A stretch of DNA of 64,000 nt from Corythucha ciliata (GCA_038030265.1 CM075941.1:46996164-47060163), one strand, 5' to 3'. Shown: positions 21,222-33,747, counted from the stretch's first letter. Made by a program: numbers and translations. Notes: generated by a model from the sequence alone, not told the origin.

Positions 21222-23158
21222 AATTGAGTCTGCTATCCAGTTTGAATCCCAGGAAGTTGAGCGTCTCCTGCGGAGAATGCGCCACCGACGACGCTGATGT
21301 CACCTCCAGGCTGCGGGGTCTTGCCAGAATTGAGGATGAGCTTATTTGCGCCACACCATGCCTCTAAAAACTCCGAACATTGGGAGGCCAAATGGGGGGC
21401 CGAGTCACTATCAGGGAGCGTAAATTGCACCGAGACGTCGTCTGCATATATGTAGCAATTCTGGAGTTGCGCAAATCGAGGCAGGCTAGCCGGTAAGTCA
21501 TTGTTGAAAACAGCACACAAGTCCGGCCCCAAGTGGGAGCCCTGCGGAACACCGTGTAGGACCGGACGAACAGACGATACCTCGGATCCAGTGGAGACTG
21601 TCTGGTAGCGATCCGACAAATATGATTTTATTAGGCGAAGAGAGCCATCAATGGAAGACTGGAAACCGTAGCCCTCTAGCTTCCGGCAAAGAATGTCATG
21701 AGGTATGACGTCGAACGCCCTTGTCATGTCAAACGACATGACGAGGGAGCACCCACATGCTTCGAGCCCCTGGAGGCAGTCATTAACGAGCTGAATACCA
21801 GCCGTGACTGTTTCCCTACCAGCTCGGAAGCCATGCTGGCAGTCGGAATAAATTTTGTTGGCCTCAAGGAACATGGCAATATCCCTTCGCAGGAATGACT
21901 CAAACACCCTCCCCAAGTATGGCAATATTGCTATCGGCCGATAGTTTGCTGGTAGGCTGGGATCCCCTTTCTTATAAATTGGGCGGACTTTTGAGTATTT
22001 GAAGTACTGTGGAAAAATGCCAGCAGAAATACATTCGTTGAAAACGTGAGACAAAGGCTCACATATCAGATCAGCTACTGCTCTCAACAATGCTGTTCAT
22101 GCCAAATATATGTCCTCGCAACGAGATGGCTTCAAAGAGCGAAGCGCTTTGTACACCTCCTCCACAGTGACTCTACTGAACTTGAATGGCTGAGGATCTG
22201 TTTTACCCAAGCGAAAAAAGCCCCTCCAGTCTGCCCTCGGGATATCCTTGCTATCCCCGCTGCACAGTTTCTCCACTGTGTCAAGGAAAGACGCATTGAA
22301 TTCCTCTGCGGTTATACCGTGGTAATCGGCATTTTCATGTCGGCTCTGGCCGGCCTCCTCTCTTATCAATCTCCAAAGTGTTCGAGCCTGCCTCCCCGAT
22401 CACTGAAATAGCCCACTTTGGCTTCTCTCACTAGACTTCTGTAGAGACTTTTCGTTTTCTTATAAGCATCTTTTGCTCTGTTGTCCCATGACGAAAGCTC
22501 GAAGAGACGAATGCATTTAGTCTTCAATGCTAGAAGTTCGAGAGTGTACCAGGGATTCTTCTTTTTCACCGGAGTGATTCTTTTTTTCCGAATAACCGGA
22601 AAACATTCCTCCAAGCTACAAGCCAACAAGCGGACAATGAAGACTGCTTGCTCATCTGGGTCATTGAGTGCATACATGACCAACCAATTGATTGACTTTA
22701 ATCTCTCTCGAAACTCCGAAACGTTCAAGTCACTAAGGGACCGAAAACAGAGCGAGATAGGTGGTGCTGCGTCTCTCAGCGCAAGATTGAACGAGAAAAT
22801 CATCCCAAGATGGTCCGAATGAAGAAAAGGACAGATTTGGGAGAAACAGGAATTACTAGGAAGAGATGAAGCGACATTGTCAATACAAGTACCCGAGGCC
22901 GGTCTCGTCACCTGCCGTAGAGTCAGATTCAGTCCAAAGGAATCGAGAAGGTCATGCATGTCAGACAAAATTGTAGAAGTAATATTGGCTCTGAAGATGG
23001 ATATGTAATTGGTAATTGTTAATTACAAATTACTTCGAAAAAGTGCTTTTAATTACAAATTATCAATTACAATGACGTGTTGTTATCAATTACAAATTAC
23101 CAATTACTAATTGTAATTGAATTACGTAATTCAATTACTGCCCAGCCCTGCATGTTAA

Positions 23159-26100
23159 GTCGCCTTTAGTGGCGTAATAGACTCGTGAAATCAACATCTT
23201 TTGAAGAGCACAACCCGCAAATTTGTTTTTTTTTTTTTATTCAGCTGAAACTCATAAAATTGATGCACGCTTGCGTTTTTGGTCTTCCCACGATCGTTAT
23301 AGTAGTGTATTATACAACTCTTCAAAACGTTTTTGGTTCACCGAACCATCCTCAGTGAGAAGTAATCACAGTGAAAAATGTTCGTCAATCTTATCATGGG
23401 GCCATCATCGAACCAGTTCGATGATGATTACCGTTTTTCACTGGGAAACTGACATGTCATCCTAAGAAACTGTCAACTTATTCCTCCTCGAATCTGAATT
23501 TTCGAGCCAAAAACAGTCAACTTACCCCTAGAAAGTGAGTGGAAGCTTACAATTTGTTCGCCCCAAAAGACTGACTTATGTGCGACACCGCAGTAAAGGG
23601 ATTTCACCTTAGAAACGTCGCTTGTACTACAAGAGGGAGTTGTTCTCCAACAAAATATGAGATATTTTGTCTTACTATAGGTACCCTCTTTTATAAATAA
23701 CGAATAATTCAACACTGGATTAGCAATGCTCAGAAAGAGGGGTTCGAGCTGGTTGTACGTACGTTTTTGTGGTGTAGGCAGTGGGGAAGGGTTATACCTG
23801 TGCCTTGGCCTTTTTAATCCGCGTACTTTAAAATTAATAGCACCTCCTCCCACCACTTCGACCACCACGTTCTTACTGTAGAAACAAGGCCCTTGAAGAT
23901 AAGGTGCCCTAAGAGGCTTTCACTCCACCCCCCCCCCCTCCTCTCCCGCGTTATTCGCTGACATCAAACCTTAAAAGCCACCTTTTTGCATCACGCACCC
24001 AGAACCAACTTCAGTCCACTCCCCTCCCACTCGTCCCTTGCCATACCACACAACCCTTCAGCACCGTTATGGAAAGAGTTTACCTTTGTGCTTTCATTTA
24101 ACGAATTTGTTAACAGATATATCACGATTTTAATCCCTTATCTCTCCAGTCTTAAGGATTCTTAAGGGGATTTTTAACTTGGAGAGTATACTTCCTTTTT
24201 AAAAGGAATTAAAATGTTTCTTAGAAGATTTTAATTTAACAAACAGCTAGGCAATCCCCCCACCCCCTTCTACTGCCCAGTATACCAACTGGCATCGAAA
24301 CCCGTGCACTTTCCTGAAGAAATCAATTGGCGGGTGTGATATTAAAATAACGTATATTATAATTTATAGGTAACTCGTTTGTCTAAAACGTTAATATATT
24401 AAATAGGAAATTAATCTAAAAATGTTATCGCGAGAGGGAAATTTTGTTTATTTTATGCTCAGTAATCACTCAAAAGCGCTCCCTACCATTCTAAAGGATA
24501 ATTTTATTGTCATTTAATGGACCTCTATACTTCTTTTTGCCATCAATAGAGCCATCTCCTGACCTCTTCTACAGTCTTCTTTGGCACCTCACTTGATCAT
24601 CGCTCTGTCCTTATGTCTTTCTCAAGTTCTCTCTCTCATCTCCCAACATCGTTTTTAATATAAGTTGCCTCCGTCTACTACCGCACTCCCCCACCCCCCA
24701 CCGCCCGAACAACCTCTTCACGACCAGTTAAGGAATCTCTTTATTATCTCTTCCCCATTTTCCCTCCTGCTCACAAGACGAATTTCCTTATTGAGTCAAA
24801 TACGAAACCAACAACCCCACCCCACCCGCCAAAAACCCTCCCTGCTATCCTTCTTCGAATAACTCAATAATTTTGGTGGAAATGTTAGGCGTGATGTTGG
24901 TGAGAAGGTGGGGGATATTTGAATCCCTATCAAGATTGTATTCATTAGGTCTCGAAGGACTTGGTTGACTTCCTGCGGGGAAGAAATGCAGTGGTTGCAC
25001 CGTATGATTACGAGAAATGCAAACAACTGCTTCTGTCGTTATTTAATCCTAAACAGCGCAAAAAAGTGCAGAGGACGAAACAATACTTAATGAAAAACAA
25101 TTTTTTTTTTCTAGATAAATGAAGCGCCGACTGATGGACTCCACCATTCCTGTATACGATGACTGTCGAGGGGATAGGTAGGGTGGATGTAGTGCTTTTA
25201 AATTTTAATGACGTTGTCCACAAAACTTCTATCTATTCAACCGGTGAAACGCCGATGTAATTAAATAAAAAAAAGCCCCTTCATTACCGCGAGTGGTAAT
25301 GGATTTATTAGAGGCCCTCCTTCAATTCTTCACGTCACTCACTTTCTTTCTGCCAGCCTCATTAGGGCAAACGTATTCAATTCAAAAAGGACAAAATGCA
25401 AAATCGAATTGTTCTTTTCTTCCCGTCTCTCCAAATCTGTCAGTATACTGTTATCTTCATATCCTGAAAAGACTAAGTAGACAAAATCGAAACGATATTA
25501 CGTAGATAGTCCGAGACAGTCTCATTTAACCATGGAAATTATTCTAATTATATCCCGTGTCGAACGCAATACAATTAGATATATAAATAAATATATATCA
25601 ACAATCTTGGGTCATTGTTGACGCACACAATAAAACAAAAAACGTTTGTACCATTCAATTAGATGTTAAGGGTCTACGTTGGTGTTCAGTGGTGATGATG
25701 AAAAGGAGTGGGAGGGGAGCGCAAGCTTATGAACTTGATTCATTAAAGAGAGGAGACTATAAAACTTTTTTTTGCGACATCCATAAATGAGCAAACAAAG
25801 AAATGGTCGGGCATTCATTTGGAAGAGTGAATGATAGGGGTTGGGGAGAAATTCATTGCTGCGGTTAATAGTCAGTTCCATGAGGATCCTGCGGAATGTC
25901 CAGCTCAATATGGAACTTAGTGAATGAGGCAGAGTAGTAGTGGTAGTATTAGTATGTAGTATTAGTAGTAGTAGTAGTTGTAAAGGGGTTTGGGTTATTT
26001 ATTATGATGGTAGGGGCGTGGAGAGGTCATCCTCATTTAGAGAAAGTTTATTAAGGCTCTCAATTCGAGCATTGGGCCACCAACAAACAACCATCACGAA

Positions 26101-26310
26101 ACTTTCATTAATGAAGGGAGAGGTTGGTACTCTTGTCTTTTTTACATCAATGTTGTTGACACACGCATGTACGGGTACAAATTGCGTCATCCCTCAGTTA
26201 TTGGTGAAACACCAGTTTACAAGGCGAATACGACTTTATGGACTACACTAAAGCCCACTTTCCATATTATGAAATTGGCAGGGTCTTCTCTAGCCCTCTC
26301 GGGGCGCTTA
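23159..26310. other. No recognisable gene
   Basis: 23369-23443 is a small hairpin (CAGTGAAAAATG at one end, CGTTTTTCACTG at the other, CATCATCGAAC and its complement inside). 23473-23868 (-) is open for 131 codons but has no recognisable motif. 24540-24860 is C-rich. 25934-25979 is an AGT microsatellite. I see no splice-consistent gene. Confidence 0.5.
25934..25979. repeat. AGT microsatellite
   Basis: Near-tandem AGT units with a few interruptions. Confidence 0.85.
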
Positions 26311-26639
26311 ATTTGAAATGCTACTCGATTTCAGTCAGCAACTTTAAAGAGATTTGTAACGCGACCACTACTTGGCTGACAACTTCGCGCGTTGATTCAA
26401 ACGACCAAAGAGCGCTCTCCCGGGTGACAATATGAAACAGCTAGTCATTCCAGCCACCCCTCCCCATTGTTTTTAATTTTAATTAATGAAAAAATTTGTG
26501 ACGTGACCGTAGACAGATTCCAAACAAAACAAACAATTTTCTTCAATGATTACTACGGATCTTAATATTGACGAGCTGAGATAGGTTTAGAAACAGAGTG
26601 ATGTGACGTCACCGAAAAGCGAAAAAGCGCATATCCGAA

Positions 26640-27176
26640 GAAAAAAATGATTAAATCACTAATTCGTGGCTAAAAATGAAGAAAAACACTAATGTGCGGC
26701 AATAATTGAGAAAAAACGCCAATTCATGTTTAAAAAATTGAGAAAAAGCTGCAATCCATCGCTCAGCCGGAACAACAAATAGTGAAAAAACACTAATTCG
26801 TGGTTTCTCGAGGCAACATCAAGACTGAAATTAAGAAAAAGCACTAATTCATATGGATAAAAGTGAAAAAATCGCTAATTCACGGTTATGCGCTAATGAA
26901 ATTAGGATACAGAGCTCATACGATGTTAAAATTCTAAAAATTGCGCTAATTCGCGGTGAAACTCGAGAAAAGTGTTAAATGTGCTGCTAAAATTTTGAAA
27001 AACGCAAATTCAAGGATACATTTTTGCTTAATCTAGAATTTTCTTCAATTCGTGGCTGCAGCTTCCAAACAGCGCGTATATTAGCTACTAAAATGAAGAC
27101 TAGCGCTAATTGGCGGATCAATTCGAGAAAATGCCTAATTCGTGGCAAAACTAGAGAAAAACGAGGAAGTAAAAGC
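26640..27176 (+). repeat. Family-1 array, left part
   Basis: Forward family-1 units up to the target duplication of the hAT-like element. The same array resumes directly after it at 31350. Confidence 0.7.
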
Positions 27177-27284
27177 GCTACAGCCATTGGCGGATTTAAG
27201 GGGGGCTATAGGGACTTAGCCCCCCCAGTTGGACGTATTAGCCCCCCCAAGATGTTTATTCTCAAGCCCCTGTTCCACAAACTG

Positions 27285-28590
27285 TCAAATTGACAGTTTT
27301 TAACTCCGAAAATGACAGTGTCTATAGGGCGACATTGGCATGTTTAGAGGACGAAATTTACAGTTTCCGAGATAAATATGTCCATTAATAAATTCCAGGA
27401 CGAAATTGATAGTTTTGAACGACGATATTGATAGTTTCTAGTACTCTGATGCAAAACCTCGTAATCAAGATTTGGGATACTCGTTATGTTGGATTCCAAG
27501 TCAAAAATGTCCGTTCCTGAGGCAAAATTGACCGTATTGTAAGTCGAAATTGACAGTTTGAAATACGACAATCACAGTTCTGAATGTTGGAATTGACCAA
27601 TTCGAGGATGAAATTGACAGTTTATGTGATGAAAATTAGGATTTTTAGGACGACGTTGATAGTTTTGACAACGAAATTTACAATTTCCTGCACAAAATAG
27701 ACAGTTTCAGAAAGGAATTGACTGTTTCTCGAACAAATGCAAGTTGATAGTTTCCAGGACGAAATTGAAAGTTTTGAATGATTCTTGAACGAAATTGACA
27801 GTTTGTAGGACGATATTGGCAGTTTTAGGACGACACTGATAGGTTTGGCGACGAAAGCGACTGTTTTGGGGACGAAATTGACTGTTTAAAAGTCGAAATT
27901 GTTAGATTTGAACATTTACTTGATAGTTTTTAGGGCGAAATTGACAGTTTTGAACGACGAAATTGATAGTTTCTAGTACTCGACTGTTTTCGGTGAAGGG
28001 ACTTAGAAATCTTCAGTTTCCGGAATCCCTTGACACAGTTTCTAGGAAGACATTGGCAGATTCAAGGATGAAATTGACAGTTTGTGGGGCGAAATTGGCA
28101 GTTTTAGAATGATATCGGTATAGATTTGACGACGAAATTGACAGTTTTGAATGAAGAAATTGACCTTCATAGGACAAAATTGACCGTGTTAGATCGATAC
28201 TGGTAGTTTCAACTAGAAATTTACAGTCTCCAGGACGAAATTGACAGTTTTTGAGACAACATTGACAGTTATTTATGACAAAATAGACAGTTTCTCGGGT
28301 GAAATTGACAGTTCCCTGGCCGAAATTGACAGTTTACGGGACGGAATCGTTTTGAGAGTTTTAACTGATTCAGGTGAAGGGGCCCAAAAACCCCATGTTG
28401 TGAGCCCGAATGGTCCGCTACTGAATCTCGGAATCAAGTTTTGTGATCTTCTGTTATGCAGGAGGAAATTGACAGATTCCAAGTCAAGACTGTCAGTTTC
28501 TGGGGTGAAATTGGGAGTTTTTAAAGAAGAAATTATCAGTTCTAAATACGAAATTGACAGCTCGACCGAAACTGATAGTTGCCGAGGGAG
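27285..28590 (+). repeat. Degenerate array, family 2
   Basis: Variants of GGACGAAATTGACAGTTT recur every 25-45 nt for about 1.3 kb, mostly in direct orientation. Open frames such as 28241-28597 are by-products of the repeat (many D, S, E codons). Confidence 0.8.
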
Positions 28591-28619
28591 GACTTAAGAA
28601 AATCCATACGGTCGTCTGA

Positions 28620-30780
28620 AACCCGAATTCACGTCAGTGACTGAGCTTGCAATTTTTATTGCCTGACTAGTCGTTTTGGTGATAGTTAGGGTACCAATCG
28701 TCAGTTCAGGCATTTTTAAGACACGAATGGTCAATTTGGCCATTATTGGAACGCGAGTGGTCGTTCTTAAGATGAAAATCTATCAGTATAGCCATTGTGA
28801 GGGAGGGGGGAGGCATGAATTGTCAATACGACCAGCAGCCCGTTTTAGGGCTTGTCCAGTCTGTTCTACCACTTTCAAGGGGCCAATTGTCGTTGTCCCT
28901 GACGCTTTCCAAAGAGCTCGAATGACCAGTTTGACCATTTTTAGACCAAAACTTTGATGATTGAAATTTTTAAGGCGTTTGGTTATTTCAGAGCACGAAT
29001 CGTCAGTTCAGTCATTTTCAATGGCCTGATGGCCTTTTTGGAAATTTTCAAGGTGCGAGTCGTCATTTTAGGCATTTCCAGGGGACGAAACGTCCGTAAA
29101 GTCAATTTTAGGGTTTGAATGGTTAGTTTAGCAATTTATAAGGCATGAATCGCTAGATTCGCAATTTTTCGAATGGTTCCAACGAGCAAAAATTTGTTTT
29201 TGGCGCAGTGAAATCCGTGAAATTGTTTTTTTAGGTTCAACCAGCAGCAAGTCACAAAAGCGGAAGGCATTTTAATGGCATGAATCGTCAGTTAAGCCAT
29301 TTCCAAGACGCAAATTATTAGTTCTGCTATTTTTAGGGCACAAATCGTCTGCTGGTGGACAAGTCGTCGTGGCTCAGTTTGTCCATTTTTGCGCTATGAA
29401 TGGTAAGTTCGCCATTTCACTGGCACGAATTTGCACATTTAGCTATTTTTAGGGCGTGATTTACCAATCTAGCAATTTAATACCCTGAGAGTCGGTAATC
29501 AGTTTCAAATAAAATCTAAAAGTTTACCCAGTCCATGAGGTGCATGTAGCTAACGCTGGTGGGGGGTGGGGGTCGGTGTAAGGACGGCCCATGCTCGGTA
29601 TGCAATCGCAAGTGGTCAGCTTATCGCTTGAAGGGTGCAAATAGCCCTGTTTGGCCATTTTTGGGTGCAGATATAGCCACCCAAATTTGAAGGTGCGAAT
29701 CGTCTGTTTCTCTGTTTATCCTTTGTAGAGCACAAACGGTCAGTTAGGCCATTCTTAGACCGTGAATTGCTGGTACGGGCTGTTTATGTCATTTACAGGG
29801 TGCAAAATAGCGTAAATAGCCAGTTTTTAAGGCCAGGATCGTCAGTTTAGACAATTCCAAGGCGTGAAGGCTCAGTATGGCTATTTCTGACGCGCGAATG
29901 GCCAATTTTGCCATTTTCAGGACATGAATCATCTGCTTTGGGATTTTCAAAGTGCGAATTGTCAGTTTAACCATTCACCGTAGGCCGCATAGTCAGTTTT
30001 ACAAATTTTATAGGGCGTGAATAGCCAGTTTGGCAATTTTAACGCTGCCAGTATGGCCATTCCTAGGGCATGAATCCGTCATTTTAGTCAATTGTATGTT
30101 TCGAACTCAGTTTTGACATTTGCATTGCGTGAATTATTAGTTTAACCATTTAGAGTACGCAAACAATCAGTTCTGCCATTTTTTAAGGTGCGAATAGTCA
30201 GCTCGCCATTTCTAGGTCGCAAATTGTCAGCATAGTCATTTATAGAGAGTGAATAGCCAGTGTGATATTTTCAGAGCATGAATCGTCAGTTTTTCTATTT
30301 CTAGGGTTTGTAAAATCTGTTGGGCTATTTGTAATAAGCGCTAATCGTCAGTTTTGCTTTTTTGAGGACGCTATTAGTTCTGTCAAGCCAACGCCCGTAT
30401 GGTCATTCTTGGCACGCAAGTGGTTGATTTTGGATGGAATATTTAGGGCAGGAATTGTCTGTTAAGGGATTTGCGGAGCGTGAATTGTTAGTTTTCCCAT
30501 TTTTAGAGCGCGTTACGTCAGCTTGGCCACTTTTTGAGCGGGAATCGCTAGTTTTAGCTAGTTGAGCTCGCGAACGGTAGATTTAGTCTTTTTCATAGCG
30601 GGATTCATGATCTTTTCATGCATTTTCAGGGCTGCACGAACCGTCAGTCTAGTCACTTTTAGACCGCGTGAAGTCCGTTGGGCTTTTCTTTTTTTTTTAA
30701 AGCGGTAATTGCCCGCTTGGCAATTTTTAAGGCGTTTTAAGGTGGGAATAGGCAGTGAATTGATAGCAAGCCATTTTTAT
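28620..30780 (+). repeat. Degenerate ~30-nt array, family 3
   Basis: Variants of GCCATTTTTAGGGCGTGAAT followed by CGTCAGTTTA recur about every 30 nt for 2.1 kb. Neighbouring units differ at many positions, but the ATTTTTAGG and GAATCGTCAG cores persist. Confidence 0.8.
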
Positions 30781-30839
30781 TAGAGCGAAGGACACAATTT
30801 CATAAGCCTCTCCCTTGACTACATCTTGGATCCGCGTCT

Positions 30840-31260
30840 GGACCCTGCGATATTTTGTTTTTAAAAACAGCCAGAGCCGTGAAATTTCTCTTTAAAATGA
30901 GCCAGTACGCTCATTTATCCTCTAAAAAGGTGTGAAATCCCGTTAAATTGGCTTGTCTTAAGGGAGCCAGCCCCATGAAATTGGTTTCTGACCTACGTAA
31001 TCCGACAAATTTGGTCTCAAAAAGTGCCAAACCGGCAAATTTTGTTATTGAAGTAGCCAAAACCACGGAATTGGTTTTTGCGGTGTGTTCAATCCGTGAT
31101 ATTTGGACATCGAAAGTGTCTAATGAGCGGCATTGCATTCATGAAGAGTCAACCGGTGCAAATTGGCTTTTTAGGGAGTCAATTCTGTGACATTGGCGTT
31201 TTGAGCGAGGAAAACATTTGAAATTCGTTCTGAGAGCAAAAATCCACAAAATTTGGAATT
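30840..31260 (+). repeat. Degenerate array, family 4
   Basis: Variants of AATCCGTGAAATTGG followed by TTTTTGAAGGGAG recur every 30-35 nt. The same family is at 14810-14960 and 33900-34790. Confidence 0.7.
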
Positions 31261-31341
31261 TGACTTGATCTGCGAGTGGTGGGGGGGATCATGAGCTCAG
31301 GGCTAAGCCCCTCTAAACATTTTACATTAAATCCGCCCCTG

Positions 31342-31880
31342 GCTACAGCGATGTTAAAATTGAGAAAAACGCTAATTCACGGCTAAAACTAAGGAAAATG
31401 CAGACTCCCTTCTAAGTAAAATAGTGATAAAGGGCTATAATTCGCTTGTAACACTAAGAAAATGCGTTAACACGGAGCTAAATAAAGAATTCGAGGCCAA
31501 AATTAAAGAATAATTCGCAGCATAAAATTGTGAAAATGTACTCATTCACAGCAAATTTTGAGAAAAACACTAATTTGTACGAAATTATGAGAAATGGCGG
31601 TAATTCGCCATTAAAATGGAGAGAAAAGCAACGCTTATTCACATGACTAAGAAGTGAAGAAAACGCTTGATTCGCGGTCTAAAACGGAGAAAAAGCGCTA
31701 ATGCGCTCTTAAAATTGAGAAAAACCCTAAGTCACGGATACATTTATGCCAAAACCCGCTTATTCACATCTAAAACTGCGGCAAATGCGTATTCTAGCCT
31801 AAAATTGAGATTTGAGATAAAGAGTTCATTCGCTGGGAAAGGTGATGGGAAAATCCATTAATTCGCGGCTAAAATCGACA
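31342..31880 (+). repeat. Family-1 array, right part
   Basis: This continues the array interrupted at 27176. It starts with the second copy of GCTACAGC, followed by GATGTTAAAATTGAGAAAAA and CGCTAATTCACGG. Confidence 0.7.
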
Positions 31881-32124
31881 AATAAATGAACTTGTCGTCG
31901 CGTTGGCGTTTCTTTCGCGCCAAAGAGACCAGCCAATCAGAGAGAAGAATTCCATTCGCGTTCCCGTTCCTGTTCCGTCGATTGTGAACCGGCCTTAAAA
32001 CTTGACCTTGAGTATTCAGTCTTATTATCAATGATATAAACAAGATAACCACTACAACGGCATTGAATCCAATCAGAGGCCACGAAACAACTCCTTGTTG
32101 AAATCGAATAGCATTTCAAATTAC

Positions 32125-32390
32125 AGGGCGTAGCTAGGCGAGGGCAACTGCCCACCCTTTCTAAAGAAGAGGAACTTAAAAGTCGCCTTTGATAGAAACC
32201 AGCTACAATCGGAAACCGTCAAACCCAATTCGTGGTTTCCCGAGGAACCTTATACGGTTATAAATGAAAAAAGCGGTATAATTCATGACTACATAGAAAA
32301 GAACAAAACCTCTAAGTTGCTGCTAAAATCAGGTAAAAGTGCTTATTCTCGGCTGAAATTGAGGAAAAGGGGGTGCTGCACGGGCCTCTG
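32125..32390 (+). repeat. Left end of a CAGGG(G)CGTAGC hAT-like family plus family-1 units
   Basis: CAGGGCGTAGCTAGG and GAGGGCAACTGCCCACC match the ends of the element at 57883-59855. Family-1 units follow at 32230-32370. No right end was found, so it is a truncated copy. Confidence 0.55.
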
Positions 32391-32394
32391 AGAC

Positions 32395-32648
32395 GGGCAC
32401 CCGTTTTTCTCAGTTGTTTTTAAACTTTTTTAACTTCTTTTTTTTTTTGTAAATTCATTAAAAAATAAGGACTATATGCATGCGTAACCGATTTTATGTT
32501 AATGATTACAAAAGTTATTTTTCTAATTTTTGTAATTTTCACTTTTTCCTAAATCTGTTACGCATGCATGAAGTCCATATTTTTTAATGAATTTACAAAA
32601 AAAGAAGAGTAAAAAAAGTTCAAAAACGACTGAGAAAAACGGGTGCCC
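32395..32648. mobile_element. Palindromic MITE, 254 bp
   Basis: The ends GGGCACCCGTTTTTCTCAG and its complement begin arms of about 110 bp that also share TAAATTCATTAAAAAATA and GCATGCGTAAC. The spacer is short and AT-rich. No target duplication was found. Confidence 0.75.
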
Positions 32649-32916
32649 ATTTAATTAATTTATTTAGAGGATTTTTCAATAAATAGTTCAAGAATTATCC
32701 GCAACGACGCGCAGTCGTCGAGAAGTGGTAACGAAGGAACCCGGGGCTTGCCCCACCAACACCACTGCTCAGACCGCTCGACTCGTCTTGAGGTTTCAAG
32801 GTCTCGCAACGTTTTTTTCCTACCCTTCGTCCCTACCCATCTTATCTATATCTTTTCACTGAAGTGAAAAGATTCGACTACGAGCGAGGGCGGTAATTTC
32901 TGGATCCGTATTTGTG

Positions 32917-32947
<31 letters not shown>

Positions 32948-33051
32948 GCTGTGCCGTCTTTTTTTGTAATCTTGCCTGGATTTTTGTGTTTTAATCAATT
33001 GGTTCATTATTCAATACATTCTGAATTTCTACTCCTATATGTTTTCGGTCA
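32649..33051. other. No gene; poly(T) tract
   Basis: The stretch is unstructured apart from a small hairpin TCTTTTCACTGAAGTGAAAAGA near 32849-32870 and about 27 T at 32919-32945. Confidence 0.5.
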
Positions 33052-33183
33052 GGGGGCTTATTCTGAACGGTCGGGAAAAAATCCCGCAAGCGGGATCCAA
33101 GGACGCCGAATAAGAAATAACATTATCCCGCCATAGCAACCGTTTTTTTGCGGCATTTTCACACGGCTTCGGAATACGGCCCC
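33052..33183. mobile_element. MITE, GGGGC(C)-end family, copy 1
   Basis: Ends GGGGGCTTATTCTGAAC and the inverse of GGGGCCGTATTCCGAA. The interior ATCCCGCAAGCGGGATCCAA is shared with the copies at 33479 and 33748. Confidence 0.75.
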
Positions 33184-33478
33184 AGGAATTATTTTTTTTC
33201 AACCCGCCCTCAAACGTTATCCTTGTAAGTTTCAAGATGTCTAGATTCGATTTCTGGAATGTCCGTACGCCCGTCTGGGCCATACCTTGCCCTAGGATTG
33301 CAAGAAAAAAAAAACCTAACTTTCGCACGTTGACTTCATTGGGGATCTAGTTGGTCCTAACACAGTGGCGGATCCTTGGAATCGCAGTCACTTGCGCAAA
33401 AAATCATCAAAACCACCTCCCAAAGGGGTGGTCATGGGCATCTTCTCAAATTTCAGGGTCATTTTCTCAAAAGTACTG

Positions 33479-33608
33479 AGGCCCTAGTTGAAGTTGTCTG
33501 GAAAAAATCCCGCAAGCGGTATCCAAGGACGCTACATCAGAAATAATACTATCCCGCCATAGCAACCACCTCACGTGAGTTTTTCCCGACAACTCTAACT
33601 ACGGCCCC
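33479..33608. mobile_element. MITE, same family, copy 2
   Basis: Ends GGCCCTAGTTGAAGTTGTC and the inverse of GGGGCCGTAGTTAGAGTTG. It shares the CCCGCAAGCGG and GGACGC interior with copies 1 and 3. Confidence 0.72.
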
Positions 33609-33747
33609 AGATCTGACACGACACAGACGTGATTCATGAATCTCCCGAACCGTACTTGACAGTTATCTGTTTCTATGCAATATTTCTATGCATGCAGTTC
33701 CAGCCCGACACGCAACACAGTAGTCACCAGGGCCCTTAGGGTGACCA

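Larger units (their letters stand above)
17703..22985 (-). pseudogene. Outer LINE: endonuclease and RT, split by an inner LINE
   Basis: Read on the minus strand: an endonuclease fragment at 22366-22968 (SDHLGMIF motif), linker frames at 22097-22369, then reverse transcriptase at 21233-22090. The RT shows NYRPIAILPYLGRVFE, DMTRAFDVIPHDIL, GVPQGSHLGP and the catalytic YADD. The domain resumes at 17761-18345 with WEHHIDMVCGKLSRSLFLLR and a C-terminal NANKLIKDRTRLRL. The break corresponds exactly to the inner LINE (18352-21221, AATT duplicated). A single extra base in the GGGG run at 21315-21318 accounts for the frame change just before the break. AATAAA and a TTA microsatellite (on this strand) end the element near 17672-17710. 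The 5' end is truncated near 22985. Clade: Jockey/CR1-like, not resolved. Inactive. Confidence 0.85.
15150..23150. mobile_element. hAT-like element, 8001 bp, TSD CATGTTAA
   Basis: The ends are CAGGGGTGGGCA and TGCCCAGCCCTG, inverted copies of each other. They are flanked by a perfect 8-bp duplication CATGTTAA (15142-15149 and 23151-23158). CAG..CTG ends with 8-bp duplications are diagnostic of hAT transposons. No hAT transposase is visible. The interior is AATTAC-rich subterminal repeats (about 15155-15312 and 22995-23140), a long family-1 array, and a LINE with a second LINE inside it. The element is non-autonomous and much of its length comes from later insertions. Confidence 0.85.
27185..31341. 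mobile_element. hAT-like element filled with arrays, TSD GCTACAGC
   Basis: A perfect 8-bp duplication GCTACAGC (27177-27184 and 31342-31349) flanks 4157 bp. The ends are CATTGGCGGATTTAA and TTAAATCCGCCCCTG, followed inwards by inverted GGGGCTTAGCCC-like blocks. The 8-bp duplication and CAG/CAT..CTG ends indicate hAT-type mobilisation. No transposase is present. Nearly the whole interior is tandem degenerate repeats of three different families in series. The element landed inside a family-1 array. Confidence 0.87.
26311..32124. mobile_element. Possible element bounded by ~25-bp inverted repeats
   Basis: TAATTTGAAATGCTA then CTCGATTTCA at 26311 is matched by the inverted sequence ending at 32124 (TGAAATCGAATAGC, then ATTTCAAATTA), with one or two mismatches. 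No clear target duplication was found. An unrelated hAT-type end (CAGGGCGTAGC) abuts the right copy. Between them lie family-1 arrays and the hAT-like element at 27185-31341. The two ends could also belong to separate short elements. Confidence 0.4.

Noticed and set aside
23473..23868. 131-codon open frame (-) as a gene
   Set aside because: No recognisable domain; composition and context do not support coding.
27285..28597. Open frames in family-2 array as coding
   Set aside because: They arise from the repeated unit, which is low in stops in one frame.
33363..33380. CAGTGGCGGATCC as a hAT element end
   Set aside because: No right end followed by a copy of TCCTAACA was found in the window.
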